Source: Variovorax sp. RA8
GTDB lineage: Bacteria > Pseudomonadota > Gammaproteobacteria > Burkholderiales > Burkholderiaceae_C
Length of the DNA: 64,000 nt
Assembly (NCBI RefSeq): GCF_901827175.1
Contig: NZ_LR594662.1
Coordinates: forward strand, 2,294,001-2,358,000
Direction: 5' to 3'
The first letter of the stretch is position 1, and every line of letters begins with the position of its first letter. The notes beneath the pieces are model-generated. The model searched no databases. It worked only from the letters and a program-made list of their open reading frames with translations, and had not been told where the DNA came from. A program made the position numbers and the translations under genes. Shown one piece after another: positions 60,434 through 64,000 of the stretch.

Positions 60434-61364
60434 AGATGCGCTGACCACAGCTGGCTACTTGGATCAATGGATCAAGTTCTTTGAATCATCCATTTCGGAC
60501 AGCATCCAACGGATCTCCGAGCCCTCAAAGAACCCAGCATATCGGCCGCAGTATGTTCGAGACTTAGCCTTCATGCACGCGAAGGTGATGTATTACCGCT
60601 ATTCTCGTGGCGACCCAACCTCCGACTTGGCCCAATACTTCGACCCGCTACTTCTCTTTTGGGAAGAGTCGGAACGTCTAGGTAAGGGCGTTTGGACGCC
60701 AGAACAGAAGTACAAGCGGCAAACATGGTCCGTCAACATCGATCAGTACATCGACTGCTTTTGGTTGATTGGTTTGGCGCTTGCACTAGATATCTCAGAG
60801 TCGCAGTGGCGGCGGCTAGTTTCCCTGTGCGGCAATGATGGCGAGGACCGGCTGTTGGACCGAATCATTGCCACCAGATCGCCGCAACGCAAGATTGGCC
60901 ACGCGCTGATTTACCCCAAGCCATACCAAGGACTTTTGGAGGCGATCGACGCATCGTCCAACATGCAGGCGCTCAAGCTTAGCGAGTTTGTCGGACTCTG
61001 GTACAAGGAACTGGCTGGCGCCGTGAAGTCGGGAAGGCGCACGCAAGCGTATTCCTCTCGGGTCCCTTATTGGTATGAGTACCACAAGCCAATGAGGGGT
61101 GCGTACTTCGGCTACTGGTGCGTCGAGGCGGTGGCTGCCGTGAAAGCGTTCGGCCTGGACGACAGCCTCTGCGTAGGACACCCTCATTATCCGGGCGATC
61201 TTCTTCGCCCCGAACAGGTCACAGCGCCCGACGTGTCGCGCCTCCTGCCCGACTTGGCGGCAACGATCGGCGCTCCACCTGAACCGCCGTTCACAGGTGA
61301 GCCGCGTCACCTTACAAAGTGGGAAGCGTTCAAGATGCTGGTCAAGAGCAAGCTGAACTCCTAG
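60426..61364 (+). CDS. PoNi-like immunity protein (DUF1910/DUF1911)
   Basis: 312 residues, clearly lower GC than the neighbours. An N-terminal DUF1910-like helical region (AFMHAKVMYYRYSRGDPTSDLAQYF) is followed by the DUF1911 part (GLWYKELAGAVKSG, PMRGAYFGYWCVEAVAAVKAFGLDDS, HYPGDLL). Such proteins neutralise PoNe DNase toxins delivered by T6SS or contact-dependent systems. Its ATG overlaps the end of the haemagglutinin remnant by 8 nt. No PoNe domain is left in that remnant, so the immunity gene is an orphan and may protect against toxins of kin. Confidence 0.83.
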   Translation: MTRDALTTAGYLDQWIKFFESSISDSIQRISEPSKNPAYRPQYVRDLAFMHAKVMYYRYSRGDPTSDLAQYFDPLLLFWEESERLGKGVWTPEQKYKRQTWSVNIDQYIDCFWLIGLALALDISESQWRRLVSLCGNDGEDRLLDRIIATRSPQRKIGHALIYPKPYQGLLEAIDASSNMQALKLSEFVGLWYKELAGAVKSGRRTQAYSSRVPYWYEYHKPMRGAYFGYWCVEAVAAVKAFGLDDSLCVGHPHYPGDLLRPEQVTAPDVSRLLPDLAATIGAPPEPPFTGEPRHLTKWEAFKMLVKSKLNS

Positions 61365-61407
61365 CGAGACATCGGCGGGACCAACGATGCGCGAGACAGC
61401 CTGTCGT

Positions 61408-61640
61408 TCAGGCGGCCGCGACGTCAACATCCGCACCACGACCACCACCAACCAAGTCGGCCCGAACGGCAACATCCGAATCGACCGCGTGGCGGGCCTC
61501 TATTGAGGAGAAACCAAAGGACGAGTTGAAGAACGCGATCCTGGTGGAGTTCGGGGCCATGATGTGTCCTTGAAAAGGAGGCAACTTCACTCGGCCAAGA
61601 GCCGCATCGATCTGCACACTGCTGGAACAAGACAGGTTGC
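61408..61640 (+). pseudogene. Fragment of filamentous haemagglutinin repeat region
   Basis: One frame reads SGGRDVNIRTTTTTNQVGPN then GNIRIDRVAGLY, a TGA, and later GHDVSLKRRQLHSAKSRIDL. DRVAGLY followed by a GHDVSL-type segment is characteristic of FHA/CdiA beta-helix repeats. It lies downstream of the immunity gene, out of order relative to the main remnant, suggesting rearrangement or a second toxin-immunity cassette lost by decay. The remainder of 61365-61671 has no recognisable gene. Confidence 0.5.
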
Positions 61641-61671
61641 TTCGGGACGAATTCGAGGCAGTTCATTCCCC

Positions 61672-63177
61672 TTAAGCCGCCACGAATGCCCCGTGCAACC
61701 CCAGCGGCAAGGCGCGGGGCAGGACCGCCTGCGCCACCGGCCCCGCGCCCAGCCGGTCAGCCTCGAAGCAGGACAGCACCGTCTTCCCTCGCGCCAGGTC
61801 GAGCACGGTTCCCAGAACCCAGCCCGGCCGCCGGCCGTCGGGCACGAAGACATGCTCCTCCACCATCGCCTGCGGCCCGTACACGAAGCGCTGCGAGCGG
61901 CCGGTCTCGACATCGGTGCGCGCGATCGCGCCGAAGCCCGGCCGCCCCTTCACCTGCTGCGTCGCATGCACCACGCTGCGGTGACGCAGCCCCACGCGGC
62001 GCGGATCGATGCGCGGGAACTCCGCCTCGAGTTCCAGGACGTTCTGCGTGGCGCGGCCGGTGCCGAGGTCCAGGGTGGCCACGGTCAGGCGGGGTTCGGC
62101 GCTCCTCACCAGGCGCCCGCGCATCAGTTCGCGGTTGGTGGTGAAGATCGAGCTCGCATCCTCCGAGCGCGCGTAGTCGATGTGGATCCGCGTGCCGCCC
62201 GGCGTGGCCTCTTCCCATGCGTTGCCCACATGGAACAGGAAGCCGGCCGGCAGCGTCAGCAACTGCCGCTTGTCCCAGTCCTTCTTGTCGATGACGAGGG
62301 CACGCATGCCCAGCTCGGGCCGCCACACGTGCGCATCGAGGAAGCTGGTACCAGCGGCCCGTCGCTTGCCCTCGCTGTCGTAGACCAGCGGCGGCATCAG
62401 GAAGACCAGGTGCCGCTCGGTCACGGCGAAGTCGTGGACCATCGGCAGGTCGGCCACCGGCACCGCGGCGGCGCGGCGCAACCGGCCCTCGGGCCCGATC
62501 TCGTAGAGCGCCAGCAGCGCCTGGGCGCTGCCGATGCCGAAGTTCCAGACCGTGCCGTCCGGGTCCACCTTGGGGTGGGCCGAGAAGGGCATGCCTGCGA
62601 GGTCGGCGCGCCAGGTCTTCGGGCCCAGCGTGTCGAGCGTGCGCGCGTCGATGCGCGTGGCGGAGCCACCTTCCCACAAGGCGAGCACTTCGCCCTGCAG
62701 CGGCAGCACGCTGGTGTTGGCGACATTGATGCTGTCGGCCGATGTGGGCGGCTCGACGCCCGGCGGCACCGTGCCGAAGGCCTCGGTCAGCCGCCGGCCG
62801 GCGCGCACCTCGGCCACGCGCTTGGGCGTGGCGACGTAGCGGCCCTGGTGATGCACCTGGCGTCCCTCGATGACGAGGCGCTGCACCATGCCGTCGCCGT
62901 CGAACCAGTGGTGGTAGCGCTGGCCGCCCAGGTCGTGGCCGGCCGGGCCGATGCGGTAGAGCGTGCCGGCCACTGCGTCGGGAAAGCGCCCGCGCACCTG
63001 GGCGGGCGCCAGCGGCAGGTCGCCCGGCGCAGAGGCGAAGCCCAGCTTCCACGGAGCGTCGGAGGCTTCGAAGTCGGACTGCCAGTCGTCGGCCGTGGCC
63101 GCGTGGGCGAGCAGCGGAGCGAGGAGGGGTGTCGCGCCGGCCGTGGCCAGCAGGCGCAGGAGTTCGCGTCGTTGCAT
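61672..63177 (-). CDS. Carotenoid oxygenase family protein (Tat-exported)
   Basis: 501 residues. A twin-arginine signal (QRRELLRLLATAGA) is followed by the seven-bladed propeller of RPE65/apocarotenoid oxygenases. The four iron-ligating histidines are His201 (FSAHPKVD), His248 (MVHDFAVT), His316 (FHVGNAWEE) and His495 (LHGAF). Members cleave carotenoids, stilbenes or lignin-derived phenylpropenoids; periplasmic export and no linked carotenoid genes favour stilbene or phenylpropanoid substrates (inference). It precedes the DUF2141 gene's partner orientation: the DUF2141 gene lies 8 nt upstream on the same strand. Confidence 0.9.
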   Translation of the reverse strand: MQRRELLRLLATAGATPLLAPLLAHAATADDWQSDFEASDAPWKLGFASAPGDLPLAPAQVRGRFPDAVAGTLYRIGPAGHDLGGQRYHHWFDGDGMVQRLVIEGRQVHHQGRYVATPKRVAEVRAGRRLTEAFGTVPPGVEPPTSADSINVANTSVLPLQGEVLALWEGGSATRIDARTLDTLGPKTWRADLAGMPFSAHPKVDPDGTVWNFGIGSAQALLALYEIGPEGRLRRAAAVPVADLPMVHDFAVTERHLVFLMPPLVYDSEGKRRAAGTSFLDAHVWRPELGMRALVIDKKDWDKRQLLTLPAGFLFHVGNAWEEATPGGTRIHIDYARSEDASSIFTTNRELMRGRLVRSAEPRLTVATLDLGTGRATQNVLELEAEFPRIDPRRVGLRHRSVVHATQQVKGRPGFGAIARTDVETGRSQRFVYGPQAMVEEHVFVPDGRRPGWVLGTVLDLARGKTVLSCFEADRLGAGPVAQAVLPRALPLGLHGAFVAA

Positions 63178-63185
63178 GGCTCGCC

Positions 63186-63596
63186 TCAGCGCAGGTGGAT
63201 CACGGTCTGGAGATCGGCATTCAGCTGGAGCGCCGCCGCGTCGAAGCCCGGTGCCCCGCGGTCGCCCTTGGCATCGTTGGAGAAGCCGTAGCGCTCGGTG
63301 GGCAGGCCCATCAGGTTGGTGTCGAGCTTGCCGTTGCCGTTCTCGTCGGCGAACACGCGCAGCGCGTAGCGCCCTGGGGCCAGGCCGGGGAAGGAGAGCC
63401 TGGCCGCGCCGGCGCTGGCCTGCACGATCTGCGCGGCCACCGTCTTGTTGCTCTCGTAGCCTTGGGCGCTGTCGTAGAGCGCCACGTAGAGCGGTGTCGG
63501 TGCCGCAGGGCCGTCGACGACGCTCACATGCAGGTCGGCCGCCAGCGCGCCCAGCGGGGCGAGCAGGGCGGCGGCGAGGAGGGGAAGCTTGTTCAT
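63186..63596 (-). CDS. DUF2141 secreted protein
   Basis: 136 residues. Sec signal (NKLPLLAAALLAPLGALA), then the DUF2141 beta-sandwich with VALYDSAQGYESNKTVAAQIV, FPGLAPGRYALRVFADENGNGKLDTNLMGLPTERYGFSNDAKG. The DENGNGKLD loop resembles a calcium site. Function unknown; in many proteobacteria it is linked to carotenoid-associated genes, and here it precedes the carotenoid oxygenase by 8 nt in one transcript. Confidence 0.9.
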   Translation of the reverse strand: MNKLPLLAAALLAPLGALAADLHVSVVDGPAAPTPLYVALYDSAQGYESNKTVAAQIVQASAGAARLSFPGLAPGRYALRVFADENGNGKLDTNLMGLPTERYGFSNDAKGDRGAPGFDAAALQLNADLQTVIHLR

Positions 63597-63735
63597 GAGG
63601 GCCTCTTGGAAAGTGAGGCCCCGACGATCGCGCAGGCAGGCCGCGCTGCCCAGCGCGATGCGACGAGATGCGGGATCGCGGCGCGAAGCGCCTTGTCGCG
63701 CGAGCGAAGCGCCGAGAATCCGGGGGAGGGCGGTT

Positions 63736-64000
63736 CTAGGGCGGCCCCGCAGCCTCTTCGTTCGACGAAGCGAACAGGTCCCAGGTCGCCATGAAAAGCG
63801 CCGCCACCACCGGCCCGATGACGAAGCCGTTCACCCCGAACAGCGCCATGCCGCCCACCGTGGACATCAGCACGATGTAGTCGGGCATCTGCGTGTCCTT
63901 GCCCACCAGGATCGGGCGCAGCACGTTGTCGACGAGGCCGATCACCACCACGCCGAAGACGATCAACGCGACGCCTTCCCAGACGTGGCCGGTCGCCAGG
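63736..64000 (-). CDS. AI-2E/PerM-family permease, C-terminal part (cut by window end)
   Basis: Only the last ~88 codons are in the window. FGVVVIGLVDNVLRPILVGKDTQMPDYIVLMSTVGGMALFG and FVIGPVVAALFMATWDLF are the conserved C-terminal helices of the AI-2E transporter-like family (UPF0118). The N-terminal part lies beyond 64000. It shares the minus strand with the DUF2141 gene; the 139-bp gap shows no clear terminator. Confidence 0.85.
   Translation of the reverse strand, partial: LATGHVWEGVALIVFGVVVIGLVDNVLRPILVGKDTQMPDYIVLMSTVGGMALFGVNGFVIGPVVAALFMATWDLFASSNEEAAGPP

Overview
The window looks like chromosomal DNA of a high-GC betaproteobacterium of the Comamonadaceae, most likely Variovorax or a close relative. 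The pointers are the protein types (Bug-family receptors, AzgA permease, paired BMP lipoproteins, many LysR regulators), the very high GC with strong third-position bias, and a family-type CCCCC-AA-GGGGG intergenic repeat near 34.2 kb. This assignment is inference; no rRNA is present. The only RNA gene is tRNA-Asp (14-90), with a perfect terminator behind it.

Layout. 0.3-5.7 kb: an overlapping minus-strand operon (periplasmic binding protein, thiolase-like protein, acyl-CoA ligase, ABM-fold protein) with a divergent LysR gene; the binding-protein gene is frameshifted just after its signal peptide. 5.8-8.3 kb: metallophosphoesterase, lipid/diacylglycerol kinase and alpha/beta hydrolase in one minus-strand unit. 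8.4-22 kb: a purine uptake and catabolism block: xdhAB behind a structured leader, a LysR gene, an AzgA purine permease, a nucleoside ABC importer (ATPase, two permeases, BMP lipoprotein), a Rieske oxygenase and an adenine deaminase. 22-29.5 kb: a small secreted protein, an EamA transporter, then a c-di-GMP set: PAS/GGDEF sensor, MshEN-type GspE/PilB ATPase and EAL protein. 29.7-34.8 kb: a second BMP protein, a glycosyltransferase/acyltransferase pair, guanine deaminase and dCTP deaminase. 35-44 kb: housekeeping and metabolic genes (zinc peptidase, RhlE-type helicase, ApaH, CNNM/CorC-like protein, SNase, LysR, a frameshifted Bug receptor, hydrolase, SnoaL-like protein, lipoprotein).

44.2-46.9 kb holds an orphan 873-residue membrane protein of lower GC, with a Ser/Thr-rich N-terminus and helically phased TTTGTCGC repeats upstream. 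47-51.6 kb is the glyoxylate operon gcl-hyi-glxR with a divergent LysR gene and a clean T-N11-A palindrome. 51.6-54.6 kb has a chemoreceptor and a JmjC/cupin-8 protein. 54.6-58 kb encodes a galactose-oxidase-like lipoprotein carrying five Cys modules separated by long Pro-Ala linkers encoded by hexanucleotide repeats. 58.3-61.7 kb is the wreck of a filamentous haemagglutinin/contact-inhibition locus, with an internally deleted exoprotein, an intact PoNi-type immunity gene and a downstream FHA fragment. The window ends with a carotenoid oxygenase, a DUF2141 protein and a truncated AI-2E-type permease.

Functionally, the purine genes form a nearly complete import-to-urate route (adenine to hypoxanthine, guanine to xanthine, both to urate), and gcl-hyi-glxR could take up the glyoxylate made further down allantoin breakdown. 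XdhC and the urate-to-allantoin enzymes are not in the window. Three frameshifts interrupt otherwise well-preserved reading frames; sequencing error and genuine decay cannot be told apart from the sequence alone.
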